Shown: positions 25,473 to 34,191, numbered from the stretch's first letter. The stretch is DNA of 64,000 nt from Tenggerimyces sp963762635 (GCA_963762635.1 CAVXLQ010000010.1:124001-188000); one strand, 5' to 3'. Made by a program: numbers and translations. The notes: generated by a model from the letters alone, not told the origin.

Positions 25473-26348
25473 ATGACCGTTCCCACCCAGATCGAACGTG
25501 AGGTCCTCGTCGCCGCGCCCGTCGAGCGGGTCTGGGAGGTGATCACTCGGGCCGAGCACATCGGGACCTGGTTCGGCGACGCCGGCACCGAGGTCGACCT
25601 GCGGCCGGGCGGTCAACTGAGGATCCACTGGCGGGAGTACGGCACGACGTTCGGCGAGGTCGTCGCTGTCGAGCCGACGACGCGGTTCGCGTACCGGTGG
25701 GCGCTCACGCACGACGTGGAGCTGACCGACGGCAACTCGACGCTGGTCGAGTTCCTGCTCGTTCCCGACGGCGAGTCGACCCGCGTCCGCGTCGTGGAGA
25801 GCGGCTTCACCGACCTCGCGGCCGACGTCGCGCAGCAGGCGAAGCACGCCGAGGAGAACACCGAGGGCTGGGCGTCGGAGCTGGCCGAGCTCGCCGAGTA
25901 CGCGCGGACGTACGTGCCGAACCGGGTCGAGCGCGAGACCACCGTCTCGGCGCCGATCGAACGGGTCTGGGCCGTGCTCACCGAGCCGGAGCACGTCGGC
26001 GCCTGGTTCGGCGACGGCGTGCACGCGATGGAGGTCGATCTGCGCCCGGGCGGCCTGATGCAGATCGAGGAAGGCCAGTATCCGGCGACATTCGAGACCA
26101 TCGAGCCGCCGCACCGCCTCACCTACCGCTGGGCGCCGAGCTTCCCCGGCGAGGCCGTACGCGAGGAGAACTCGACGCTGGTGGAGTTCACGCTGACGTC
26201 CGTCGGGTCGGGCACGTTGGTGCGTGTCGTCGAGACCGGTTTCGCCCAGGTGACCGCGACACTGGACACACGGCAGCGGCAGGTCCGCGACAACGAGGAG
26301 GGCTGGACGACCATGATCGGCAGGCTCGAGAAGCACCTCGCCGCATGA
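25473..26348 (+). CDS. Tandem SRPBCC (AHSA1-type) domain protein
   Basis: A 291-aa protein made of two consecutive START/AHSA1-like domains of about 145 residues each. Both begin with a REV/RET..AP(I/V)ERVW motif (residues 9-21 and about 152-164), share WFGD and VDLRPGG, and end with EEN(N)EGW followed by a helix. Such domains form a hydrophobic pocket; many small ones are encoded with ArsR-type regulators, as here. The two halves clearly arose by duplication. The gene overlaps the ArsR gene (ATGA at 26345-26348). The ligand is unknown. Confidence 0.9.
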   Translation: MTVPTQIEREVLVAAPVERVWEVITRAEHIGTWFGDAGTEVDLRPGGQLRIHWREYGTTFGEVVAVEPTTRFAYRWALTHDVELTDGNSTLVEFLLVPDGESTRVRVVESGFTDLAADVAQQAKHAEENTEGWASELAELAEYARTYVPNRVERETTVSAPIERVWAVLTEPEHVGAWFGDGVHAMEVDLRPGGLMQIEEGQYPATFETIEPPHRLTYRWAPSFPGEAVREENSTLVEFTLTSVGSGTLVRVVETGFAQVTATLDTRQRQVRDNEEGWTTMIGRLEKHLAA

Positions 26349-26671
26349 CGATCAACGACGACGTCGTCGACGAGGTGCTGGTCGCGCTCGCGGACTCCAC
26401 GAGGCGACGGGTGCTGGACGTCCTGGCGGCGCACGGGGAAGCCACGGCGACGACGATCGCCCAGCACGTACCGGTCTCGCGGCAGGCGATCGTCAAGCAC
26501 CTCGCCGTTCTCGACCGCGCGGGGCTGGTGGCCGGCCACAAGACCGGCCGGGAGATGCGGTACGCGGTCCAGCCGGAGCGACTCGACACGGCCGCGCGCT
26601 GGCTGGCGAAGGTCGCCTCCGACTGGGACCGCCGGCTCGCCACGATCAAGCGGCTGGCCGAAGGCGCCTAG
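26345..26671 (+). CDS. ArsR family winged-helix regulator
   Basis: Small ArsR/SmtB-type regulator of 108 aa. The helix-turn-helix is at about residues 37-60 (TTIAQHVPVSRQAIVKHLAVLDRAGLV), followed by a wing with TGREMRYAV. No metal-binding Cys or His cluster is visible, so it belongs to the non-metal ArsR group commonly coupled to SRPBCC proteins. Translation is coupled to the SRPBCC gene by the ATGA overlap. Its stop overlaps the convergent lipoprotein gene by 4 bp. Confidence 0.92.
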   Translation: MTINDDVVDEVLVALADSTRRRVLDVLAAHGEATATTIAQHVPVSRQAIVKHLAVLDRAGLVAGHKTGREMRYAVQPERLDTAARWLAKVASDWDRRLATIKRLAEGA

Positions 26672-27612
26672 CTCGCCTTGCCGAGGTGCTGCTGAAGGTC
26701 GTCGAGCACCTTGTTCGCCGCCGTGATCCCGATGCCGGTCATCCAGGTCTCGTCGGGAACCACGTACGCCTTGCCGGCCTTCACCGCGCCGAGCCCGCGC
26801 CAGAGCGCGCCGCCGGTCACCTGGGCCTGGCTCTTGGCGGCCTCGGAACCGTACGCGGTCACGAAGATCACGTCGCCGTCGACCTCGCCGATGCGTTCAG
26901 GGCTGATCGCCGTGAACCTGCGGTCCTTGGCGCCCACGAGCTGCTGCAGCTTGGGCCGACCGAGGCCGACGTCGGCGATCACGATGCCGACGAACGAGGT
27001 CGGCCCGTACAGCCGGATCTCGGTGGGCAGGAACCGCACGATCGACACCTCGACCTGGCTCGGGTCGCCGAGGCCCTTGCCGACCGACTTGGCGCGCTCC
27101 TCGTACTTCGCCAGCAGGTCCTTCGCCTCCTGCTCCTTGCCGAGCGCCTGGCCGTCGAGCAGGAAGTTCTCCTTCCACGGCGTGCCGACCAGCTCGGTGA
27201 AGACGGTCGGGGCGATCGCGGCGAGCTTGTCGTAGAACTCCTTCTGCCGGAACGCCGAACCGAGGATGAGGTCGGGATCCAGCTTGGCGATCGCCTCGAG
27301 GTTCGGCTCCTGCAGCGTGCCGACCTGCGGGATGTCCTTGACCGCGTCACCGAGGTACTTCGGCCAGCCGTCCATCTGGTCGGCGTTCGCCGCTCCGACC
27401 GGGATCACGCCGAGCGTCACGGCGGTATCGAGCTTGTCGGTGTCGAGCACGATCACGCGCTTCGGCTGGGCCGGCACGTCGGTCTTGCCCATCGCGTGGA
27501 CGATCGTCCTCGTCTCGGTGCTCGTACCCGGGTCGGCGCCGCCGCCGGTGCCGCAGGCGGTGAGCGCGAGCAGGAGGGCGGCGGCTGGCACCAGCCAGCG
27601 AAGCTTCGTCAC
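26668..27612 (-). CDS. Iron-siderophore ABC transporter substrate-binding lipoprotein
   Basis: FecB/FepB-type periplasmic-binding protein (SBP family 8), 314 aa, attached to the membrane as a lipoprotein: signal residues 1-19 with lipobox LTAC and Cys20. Typical cluster: PKRVIVLDTDKLDTAVTLGV, EAIAKLDPDLILGS, AYVVPDETW near the C-terminus. It would bind ferric siderophores and deliver them to a permease that is not encoded here. An IdeR/DtxR-like box lies directly before its start, consistent with iron repression. The upstream glycosidase stop is only 20 bp away on the same strand. Confidence 0.93.
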   Translation of the reverse strand: MTKLRWLVPAAALLLALTACGTGGGADPGTSTETRTIVHAMGKTDVPAQPKRVIVLDTDKLDTAVTLGVIPVGAANADQMDGWPKYLGDAVKDIPQVGTLQEPNLEAIAKLDPDLILGSAFRQKEFYDKLAAIAPTVFTELVGTPWKENFLLDGQALGKEQEAKDLLAKYEERAKSVGKGLGDPSQVEVSIVRFLPTEIRLYGPTSFVGIVIADVGLGRPKLQQLVGAKDRRFTAISPERIGEVDGDVIFVTAYGSEAAKSQAQVTGGALWRGLGAVKAGKAYVVPDETWMTGIGITAANKVLDDLQQHLGKAS

Positions 27613-27616
27613 GTCG

Positions 27617-27635
27617 TTAGGTTAGGCGGTCCTTA
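27617..27635 (-). promoter_or_regulatory. IdeR/DtxR-like iron box upstream of siderophore-binding lipoprotein gene
   Basis: TTAGGTTAGGCGGTCCTTA matches the 19-bp actinobacterial iron box TTAGGTTAGGCTAACCTAA at 15 of 19 positions, with one half site perfect. It begins 4 bp upstream of the start codon at 27612 and reaches into the last codon of the glycosidase gene. Repression by an iron-loaded DtxR-family protein is inferred. Confidence 0.6.
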
Positions 27636-30039
27636 CTCGCGGACCAAGAGTCGGGGGACGGCGAGCAGGCCGGAGCTGACGCCGTCCATCGCGTTCTCCA
27701 GGCGCTGGAGCGTGAAGCGGCGGCCGTACCTCTCCCGCGCGGCCTGCGCCCAGGTGGGGACGGTGACGTCGGCGGCGAGGCCGTTGGCGCCGGTATTGGA
27801 GACCTTGATCGCGAGCTCGTTCACGCCCTCGCGCAGGTCGAGGCGGACGCGGTACGGCGGCGCCCAGAGCACGCCGGCCGGCTCGCCGTTCAGGGTGATC
27901 TCGGCGATGACGCCGACGGGCGGCTCGGCCGCGGCCTGGTACGCGGGGCCGGCGAGGTGCCAGAGCAGGCCGAGCTCGCCCGGCTCCCCCGGTGTCGTGT
28001 CGCCGAGGTCGAGCCAGACCTCGCCTTCGATGTGCTCGACAGTCGTGGCGTAGGTCGCGCTGCCCGAGTAGTGCTCCAGGACCGGGTCGTCCTCCCACCG
28101 GTGTGGGAGCGTGACCGGCGCCGGGTCGGCGCCGAAGCGGACGGTCCAGTCGCCGTCGAGCGGGCGCACGGTCGACGGGGCGGGGGGCTCGGTCGGCGTG
28201 GCGTCGCCGTCGAACGCGACGAGCACCGCGGCCTCGTACGCCTCCAACGTGAGCGCGATACTGCCTTCGCCACGGCCGAGGACGTCGCCGGTGTGCGGGT
28301 CCCAGCGTTCGATCCACTGGTGGGTGTCCCGCGGCGTGAGCTCGAACTCCTCGACGTTCGGGCCGGTGTTCGCGACGAGGTAGGCGTCGACGTCGCCGAT
28401 CCGTCGGTGCACGAAGCCCACGGCCGGGCGCGGCGGGTCGATCGTGACGTCAGGTGTCCTTGCCCGCAGGCGCTCCGCGACGTCGGTGGCGCCCGGGACC
28501 ACGACGATCGGGAAGCGATCGTGGCCGAGCACCTCGATCGCGTCGTCGTCGAACAGGTCGAAGTCGAAGCCCGCTTCACGAATCGTCTTGGTGAGCTCGA
28601 AGCCGAGCTCGTCCCTTGTCCTGCGCCAGAGGTCGATGCCCTTCGGTTGGCTCGGTTGCATCTTCGCGTAGACGTCGCGGGCGGGGACGTAGATGCCGAC
28701 GTCGCTGACCCGTTCGCCCTGCCTGAGCAGCCAGCAGAGGCGTTGCACGTACGACGCGAACGGCCGCATCGCCGGCCACCACGGGTTGCGGTCGTCGAGC
28801 GCGCCGGCGGCGTAGAAGATCCAGCCGAGACCGCCGGCGCCGCGCGGCGAGTACGGCCAGCCGTGCCCGATGACGTGGTTGACGCCGCAGAGCAGGTGTT
28901 CGTGCAACTCCGCTTGGAGATCGAGCGGCGTGGCCCGCATCGACGGTGCGTGCACGAACGTCCACACCTCCGACGACACGATCTGCTTGCCGTACAGCTG
29001 CGCGGCCGACGAGGCCCAGCGCGTGGGCGGCAGGTCCTTCCAGCCCCAGCCTTCGCCCTCGACGATGTCGGCGAAGCGGTAGCTGCTCACCGTGGCGGGC
29101 GGCTCGCCATAGCCTTGCAACCGGAACTTGACGCCCTGCCCGGAGGCCCACGTCTGCAACGGGGCAAGGAAATTGTCTTCGAGCAGTTCGGTCAGTGTGC
29201 GGTAGAAGTCCGCGCGCAGCTTGGCCGCCTCGGGGGTGTCAACGTGGACTTGCCAAAGCTTGGGGAGCGGGTCGTAGCCGCGGCGCTCTTCGAACTCCGC
29301 GAGGACTGTCGGCGTCCAGTCGGCGTCGTACACCTCGAGGCTGTCGCAGAAGACCGAGCCGAGCCGTTCCGCGCCGACTGCCTTGACCAGGGGCTCGCAG
29401 ACGACCTCGACGTGCCGGGCGGTCGCGGCGGCCGAGTAGTGGTCGAGCGCCAGACCTTCGGCACCGGCGGCGGCGCGCTTGACGTGCTGGCCAGTGAGCC
29501 GGGAGACGGCGGTGAGGACGACGCGCGGTCCCGTTCCTTCCGGTACGCGGATCGCGCCGTCGACGACCGGCAGCAGGTCGAAGGTGGTCGGGGTTTCCTT
29601 CGCGGTGCCTTCCCCCACGTACGCGGCGACGAGCTCGTCGTCCGGCCAGGCGCGCGGCACCGGGAGGTCGGAGGCGGCGAGGCCGATCTCCTGGCGGTCC
29701 CAGTGCAGCTTCCGCGCGGCGAGGTCGGGCGTGATGTGCGGGCCGCCGAACGGCCAGCCGCTGCCGAGCGTGACGTCGAAGCGGAGCTCGAGGCGCTGCG
29801 CCTCGTCGGCGGCGTGCCGCAGGTCGTCGAGGAACTTCTCGGAGAGGTAGCGCTCGGTGGTCTCGCTCAGCGGGTAGACGACAGCGACCTCGACGCCGCC
29901 GAGCCCGGCCGCGTGCATGGCCTCGAGCTCGCGGGTGAGCTCGGCGCGATCGACGTACGGGCCGAACCACCACCAGCGCATCATCGGGCGCGCAGTCCGC
30001 GGGCGGGTTCTTGAACGCGTCCCGGAGATTGTCGATCAT
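27633..30039 (-). CDS. Glycosyl hydrolase, GH106-like (alpha-L-rhamnosidase type), frameshift near the 5' end
   Basis: Large glycosidase of about 800 aa. The N-terminus reads MIDNLRDAFKNPPAD from ATG 30039, then family sequence continues as MMRWWWFGPYVDRAELTRELEAM in another frame. Deleting one base (A29994 on the plus strand) restores a continuous protein, so I infer a 1-nt insertion. The body contains GGVEVAVVYP, FDVTLGSGWPFGGP, DSLEVYDADWT, SEVWTFVHAPSMRATPLDL and a C-terminal beta-sandwich (GEVWLDLGDTTPGEPGELGLLWHLAG), the layout of GH106-type proteins acting on rhamnose-containing glycans. No signal peptide is seen. It is divergent from the MarR gene and may share its operator. Confidence 0.78.
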
Positions 30040-30057
30040 CGTTCCAACCTAACGCGG

Positions 30058-30091
30058 TTGAAGCTTCAAGCTCGGCGCTACGCTGGCCAGT
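30058..30091 (+). promoter_or_regulatory. marR promoter with palindromic operator TTGAAGCTTCAA
   Basis: The perfect 12-bp palindrome TTGAAGCTTCAA (30058-30069) lies 23 bp before the MarR start. A possible -10 element TACGCT at 30079-30084 would place transcription start next to the ATG at 30092, suggesting a leaderless mRNA. The same palindrome recurs twice upstream of the oxidoreductase gene. The site also lies between this gene and the divergent glycosidase. Confidence 0.6.
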
Positions 30092-30568
30092 ATGAGTCAG
30101 GCGCGCAAGGACGTTGAGCCCCGCTGGCTGACCGAGGACGAGCAGGACTCCTGGCGCCCGTTCGCCGCGGTCATGATGAAGCTGCCCGCGGCGCTCGACG
30201 CGCAGCTGTTGCGGGACTCGGGGATGACGCACTTCGAGTACCTCGTCCTGGGCCGGCTCGCGGAGGCACCGGAGGAGACCGTACGGATGAGCGAGCTCGC
30301 GTCGTTCGTCGCGGCGTCGCTGTCCCGGCTGTCGCATGTGGTCAAGCGGCTCGAGGACCGCGGCTGGGTGCGCCGGCGACCCTGCCCGGAGGACGGGCGG
30401 TACACGAACGCGATTCTCACCAAGTCCGGCCGCGCCAAGGTCGTGGCCGCCGCCCCGGGCCACGTGGCCGCCGTCCGCGAGCTCGTCGTCGACGCCCTCA
30501 GCGCCACCCAGTACCGCCAGCTCGGCGGCGCCGCCAAGCGCATCCTCCAGCAGATCGAGCCTTCCTAG
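30092..30568 (+). CDS. MarR family transcriptional regulator
   Basis: MarR-type dimeric regulator of 158 aa. The winged helix lies near residues 60-105: MSELASFVAASLSRLSHVVKRLEDRGWVRRR, with the wing PCPEDGRYTNAILT. N- and C-terminal helices form the dimer interface. TTGAAGCTTCAA palindromes occur at its own promoter and twice at the promoter of the next gene, so it probably represses itself and the oxidoreductase. The inducer is unknown; MarR proteins often respond to phenolic or oxidising compounds. Confidence 0.92.
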   Translation: MSQARKDVEPRWLTEDEQDSWRPFAAVMMKLPAALDAQLLRDSGMTHFEYLVLGRLAEAPEETVRMSELASFVAASLSRLSHVVKRLEDRGWVRRRPCPEDGRYTNAILTKSGRAKVVAAAPGHVAAVRELVVDALSATQYRQLGGAAKRILQQIEPS

Positions 30569-30621
30569 CCGCACGTCCGACCGAAGCCGCAAAGATCAAC
30601 TGTGGCACGTCGACCCGGTGG

Positions 30622-30675
30622 CAGTTGAAGCTTCAACTGAATCGGTGTATGGTTCGAGATGACTTGAAGCGTCAA
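30622..30675 (+). promoter_or_regulatory. Promoter with two MarR-type operators for the dinucleotide-binding oxidoreductase gene
   Basis: Operator 1 is the perfect 18-bp palindrome CAGTTGAAGCTTCAACTG (30622-30639). Operator 2 is TTGAAGCGTCAA (30664-30675, one mismatch from the palindrome). A promoter is visible: -35 TTGAAG (30625-30630), 17 bp, -10 TATGGT (30648-30653). Operator 1 covers the -35 box and operator 2 lies at or just after the start site; centres are 39 bp apart. This arrangement fits repression by the MarR encoded upstream. Confidence 0.7.
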
Positions 30676-30700
30676 CTGAACTCGACTGAGGAGATTCGCC

Positions 30701-31321
30701 ATGCGGGTAAGCATTATCGGTGCGGGCAACATGGCCGGTGGGATCGCGACGCATGCCGTGGCCGGTGGTCACAGCGTGCGGATCGTCGCTCGCGACATCG
30801 CCAAGGGGACGGCTCTCGCGGACGAGGTGCGACGCAGGATCGCCGGTGCGGACATCGCGACCGCCGAGGGTGTGGCGGACGCGGACGTCGTCGTGCTGGC
30901 CGTTCCGTACGCCGCGGTGAAGGACGTCCTCGGGACCTACGGTGACGCGCTCGACGGCAAGACGGTCGTCGACATCTCCAACCCGGTCGACTTCTCGACG
31001 TTCGACGCGCTCGTCGTCCCCGCCGACTCCTCGGCGGCCGAGGAGATCGCGGCGATTGCGCCGAACACGCGCGTGGTGAAGGCGTTCAACACGACGTTCG
31101 CCAGCACGCTGCTCGGCGAGGAGAAGCTCGACGTGTTCATCGCCGGCGACGACGAGGCCGCGCGCCAGCAGGTCTCGCAGCTGGTCAGCGACGGCGGGCT
31201 GAGGCCCGTCGACGTCGGCGCGCTCAGGCACTCCCGCGCCCTCGAGGGCTTCCAGCTCCTGCACATGAAGGCGCAGCAGAGCCTCGGCACCAACTGGCAG
31301 AGCGCCCTGCGGATCGCGTGA
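30701..31321 (+). CDS. NADPH-dependent F420 reductase-like dinucleotide-binding oxidoreductase
   Basis: Rossmann-fold protein of 206 aa resembling NADPH:F420 oxidoreductase (Fno) and related NAD(P)-binding proteins. The dinucleotide motif GAGNMAGGIATHAVAGGHSV is at residues 8-27 and VVVLAVPYAAVKDVL near 67-81. DISNPVD and VVKAFNTTFASTL (the family's conserved KAFNT) are present. It probably transfers hydride between NADPH and F420 or another flavin-like cofactor. Two MarR-type operators precede it. Its stop codon is the first part of palindromic repeat copy 2. Confidence 0.85.
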   Translation: MRVSIIGAGNMAGGIATHAVAGGHSVRIVARDIAKGTALADEVRRRIAGADIATAEGVADADVVVLAVPYAAVKDVLGTYGDALDGKTVVDISNPVDFSTFDALVVPADSSAAEEIAAIAPNTRVVKAFNTTFASTLLGEEKLDVFIAGDDEAARQQVSQLVSDGGLRPVDVGALRHSRALEGFQLLHMKAQQSLGTNWQSALRIA

Positions 31322-31393
31322 TCATGATCGAGATCATGAAGCCAGAACGGCGTATATGACCGGTTTGGCTTCATGATCACGATCATGATCACG
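31320..31393. repeat. Palindromic extragenic repeat, copy 2 (hairpin between convergent genes)
   Basis: Left arm GATCATGAAGCCAGAACGG (31332-31350), loop CGTATATGA and right arm CCGGTTTGGCTTCATGATC (31360-31378) are followed by ACGATCATGATCACG. Arms, spacing and tail match copy 1 at 20660, but the 9-nt loop is its exact reverse complement. Placed between convergent genes, it can act as a bidirectional terminator. Confidence 0.78.
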
Positions 31394-31398
31394 GGGCT

Positions 31399-32031
31399 CT
31401 AGCGGTCAGGGAGGGCCGCGCGCGCGGGCCAGGGTGCGGACGGGTCGCGGAGGGCGTCGTAGCCAGCGCCGTTCCGCGCCGCCCACGCGGCGAGGCAGCC
31501 CATCACCAGCGTGGGGTTGTGCAGCTCCCCCGCGAGGATCTGCGAGACCAACGTCTCGAGCGGCGCCCAAACGATCGGCATGTCGGCCTCTTCGTGCTCG
31601 CCGGCGTACCGCTCCTGCTCCGACTCCGACAGCTCCCGCGCCAGGTAGATCCGCAGCGACTCCGTCGTCATCCCCGGCGACGTGAACGCGTCCACGAGCA
31701 CCCGCCACGACGAAGCGCGGATGTGGCCCTCTTCGTACAGCTCCCGCTGCGCCCCGACGAGGTAGTCCTCACCGGACACATCGAGCAGGCCCGCCGGCGG
31801 TTCGTACAGCCGATGTCCGACCGGATGCCGGTACTGCCGAACGAGCAGCACCCGCTCCGAGGAGTCAAGCGCGATCACGCCGACCGCGCCCGGGTGCACC
31901 ACGACGTCGCGAACGAAGCCCGGCCCCAGCGTGTCCTCGCGGACCGAGATCACCCGACCGGTCGCCAACGACACCGAGGACGACGTGACCGGCCACTGCT
32001 CAGGCGAGTCACGCAACGAGTCGGAGGTCAC
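31399..32031 (-). CDS. NUDIX hydrolase (ADP-ribose pyrophosphatase type)
   Basis: Nudix hydrolase of 210 aa, starting at a GTG overlapping the pyrG stop (GTGA). It belongs to the ADP-ribose pyrophosphatase branch found beside pyrG in actinobacteria, cleaving ADP-ribose to AMP and ribose-5-phosphate. The Nudix helix reads GAQRELYEEGHIRA; the conserved REx(2)EE is present, but the glycine of EExGU is shifted (EEGHI), a variant also seen in related proteins. EYRHPVG-like RQYRHPVGHRLYEPPAGLLD precedes it. Co-transcription with pyrG is likely. Confidence 0.9.
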   Translation of the reverse strand: MTSDSLRDSPEQWPVTSSSVSLATGRVISVREDTLGPGFVRDVVVHPGAVGVIALDSSERVLLVRQYRHPVGHRLYEPPAGLLDVSGEDYLVGAQRELYEEGHIRASSWRVLVDAFTSPGMTTESLRIYLARELSESEQERYAGEHEEADMPIVWAPLETLVSQILAGELHNPTLVMGCLAAWAARNGAGYDALRDPSAPWPARAALPDR

Positions 32032-33806
32032 GTACGCGCCGCCTGCGCCCACGACTCCGCGACGGCGCCCAGCTGGGCCGAGTTCTCGTCGTCGTCAGAG
32101 ACGGTCTCGACCGCTTCGTCGGCGAGGTCGTCCGTACGCGCCAACCGCAGCTCGCCCACCGGCAGCTGCATCTCCCGCTGCCGCGTCAGCGCCGCCGCGA
32201 CCAGCCCCGCGAACAGCGGGTGCGGCCGGGTCGGGCGCGACCGGAGCTCCGGGTGGCCCTGCGTCGCCACGAAGTACGGGTGCACCGAACGGTCGAGCTC
32301 GATGAACTCCACCAGCCGTCCGTCCGGCGACGTGCCGGAGAAGACGAGCCCGGCGGCCTCGAGCTGCGAGCGGAACGAGTTGTTGACCTCGTACCGGTGC
32401 CGGTGCCGTTCCTCGATGTAGGGCTCGCCGTACGCCTCGCGCACCAGCGTGCCGTCGCCGAGCTTCGCCGGGTACAGGCCGAGCCGCATCGTGCCGCCCA
32501 TGTCGCCCGTTCCCGCGACGATCTCGCGCTGCTCCTCCATCGTCGCGATCACCGGCTGCGGCGAGGAACCGTCGAACTCGGTCGAGTTCGCCTCGGACAG
32601 GCCGCCGAGGTCACGCGCGACCTCGATCACCATGCACTGCAGGCCGAGGCAGAGTCCCAACGTGGGCAGGGAGTGCTCGCGGGCGTACCGGATCGCGCCG
32701 ATCTTGCCCTCGATCCCGCGCACGCCGAAGCCGCCGGGGATGCAGACCGCGTCGACGTCCGCGAGGTGCTTCGCCGCGCCCTCCGGCGTGAGGCACTCGT
32801 CCGACGGCACCCAGCGCAGGTGCACCTTCGTGTCGTGCTCGAACCCGCCGGCGCGCAGGGCCTCGGAGACCGAGAGGTACGCGTCGGGCAGGTCGACGTA
32901 CTTGCCGACGAGCGCGACCGTCACCTCGTCCGCGGGGTGGTGGACGCGGCGGAGCAGCTGGTCCCAGCGCGTCCAGTCGACGTCGCGGAACGGAAGGTTG
33001 AGCCGGCGGACGACGTACGCGTCCAACGCCTCGCCGTGCAGCACCTTCGGGATGTCGTAGATGCTCGGCGCGTCGGGGCAGGAGACCACGGCCTCCTCGT
33101 CGACGTCGCACATCAGCGCGATCTTGCGCTTCACGCTCGCGGGGAGCTGGCGGTCGGAGCGGCAGACGAGCGCGTCGGGCTGGATGCCGATGTTGCGCAG
33201 CGCCGCGACCGAGTGCTGGGTCGGCTTGGTCTTGAGCTCGCCGGACGGCGCGAGGTACGGCACCAGCGAGACGTGCAGGAAGAACACGTTGTCGCGGCCG
33301 ACGTCGCGGCGGACCTGGCGGGCCGCCTCGATGAACGGCAGCGACTCGATGTCGCCGATCGTGCCGCCGATCTCGGTGATCACCACGTCGACGTCAGGGC
33401 TCGCCATCGCGCGGATGCGGGCCTTGATCTCGTTCGTGATGTGCGGGATCACCTGAACGGTGTCGCCGAGGTAGTCGCCGCGGCGCTCCTTGGCGATCAC
33501 GCTCGAGTAGACCTGGCCGGTCGTGACGTTCGCGATCCGGTTGAGGTCGACGTCGAGGAACCGCTCGTAGTGCCCGATGTCGAGGTCGGTCTCGGCCCCG
33601 TCGTCAGTGACGAACACCTCGCCGTGCTGGAACGGGTTCATCGTTCCGGGGTCGACGTTGAGGTACGGGTCGAGCTTCTGCATCGTGACCCGTAAGCCTC
33701 GGGCCTTCAACAGGTTGCCGAGACTCGAGGCGGTGAGCCCCTTGCCAAGGGAGGAGGCGACGCCCCCGGTGACGAAAATATGCCTGGTCGGCTGCGCAGC
33801 TGCCAA
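32028..33806 (-). CDS. pyrG: CTP synthase
   Basis: CTP synthase, 592 aa, makes CTP from UTP, ATP and glutamine. The N-terminal synthetase domain starts HIFVTGGVASSLGKGLTASSLG (P-loop), with LDPYLNVDPGTMNPFQHGEVFV following. The C-terminal glutamine amidotransferase domain has the nucleophile Cys in LGLCLGLQCMVIE and His/Glu in TQGHPELRSRP. The start is a TTG at 33806 with a GGGG-type ribosome site about 7 bases upstream. About 35 extra C-terminal residues follow the amidotransferase domain. Its stop overlaps the nudix start. Confidence 0.98.
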   Translation of the reverse strand: MAAAQPTRHIFVTGGVASSLGKGLTASSLGNLLKARGLRVTMQKLDPYLNVDPGTMNPFQHGEVFVTDDGAETDLDIGHYERFLDVDLNRIANVTTGQVYSSVIAKERRGDYLGDTVQVIPHITNEIKARIRAMASPDVDVVITEIGGTIGDIESLPFIEAARQVRRDVGRDNVFFLHVSLVPYLAPSGELKTKPTQHSVAALRNIGIQPDALVCRSDRQLPASVKRKIALMCDVDEEAVVSCPDAPSIYDIPKVLHGEALDAYVVRRLNLPFRDVDWTRWDQLLRRVHHPADEVTVALVGKYVDLPDAYLSVSEALRAGGFEHDTKVHLRWVPSDECLTPEGAAKHLADVDAVCIPGGFGVRGIEGKIGAIRYAREHSLPTLGLCLGLQCMVIEVARDLGGLSEANSTEFDGSSPQPVIATMEEQREIVAGTGDMGGTMRLGLYPAKLGDGTLVREAYGEPYIEERHRHRYEVNNSFRSQLEAAGLVFSGTSPDGRLVEFIELDRSVHPYFVATQGHPELRSRPTRPHPLFAGLVAAALTRQREMQLPVGELRLARTDDLADEAVETVSDDDENSAQLGAVAESWAQAART

Positions 33807-33964
33807 GAGTTATCCCCGTGGTGAGGGCGAGGGGCTGGCATCCGGGTTCGGACCCAGCAAGTCCACGGGCTTCAAGCTTAACAACCCCTCGGCAGGACCA
33901 GACACCACGCCGGTCGCTAGCGTTTTGTCCCGATGTGAAGGACCCATTGCAGGCTGCCTGCGCC

Positions 33965-34105
33965 CTAGCATCCACGATCTGAGCCGCTAGCCGGACAGCC
34001 AGGAGGCCTGAACCAGACGATCATCAGCACCGTGACCGCTGCGATCCAGGTCCAATAGCCCGGCAGGATCCCAAGCGGACCAGCCGGCTCAGCGTTTCGG
34101 CACAC
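33965..34105 (-). other. Candidate small single-TM membrane protein ORF (46 aa) in the pyrG upstream region
   Basis: The 385-bp gap between pyrG and the glycosyltransferase contains one suggestive frame on the minus strand. A GTG at 34105 directly follows an in-frame stop, and 46 codons lead to a stop at 33965-33967. A plausible membrane helix (YWTWIAAVTVLMIVWF) lies near residues 17-32. No good ribosome site is visible. The rest of the gap (33807-33964 and 34106-34191) shows no gene and presumably holds the pyrG promoter. Confidence 0.25.
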
Positions 34106-34191
34106 CTACGTGGGGGCCGTGAACCACGAACTTGCCTTCACCCTCAGGGGCCAACAAGCACCGAATACCTCTGGCTGCCTGTGCCGGGACA

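Noticed and set aside
20660..31393. Palindromic repeats as attachment sites of an integrative element
   Set aside because: No integrase other than housekeeping XerD, and no phage or conjugation genes lie between; the copies sit at gene 3' ends like terminators or REP elements.
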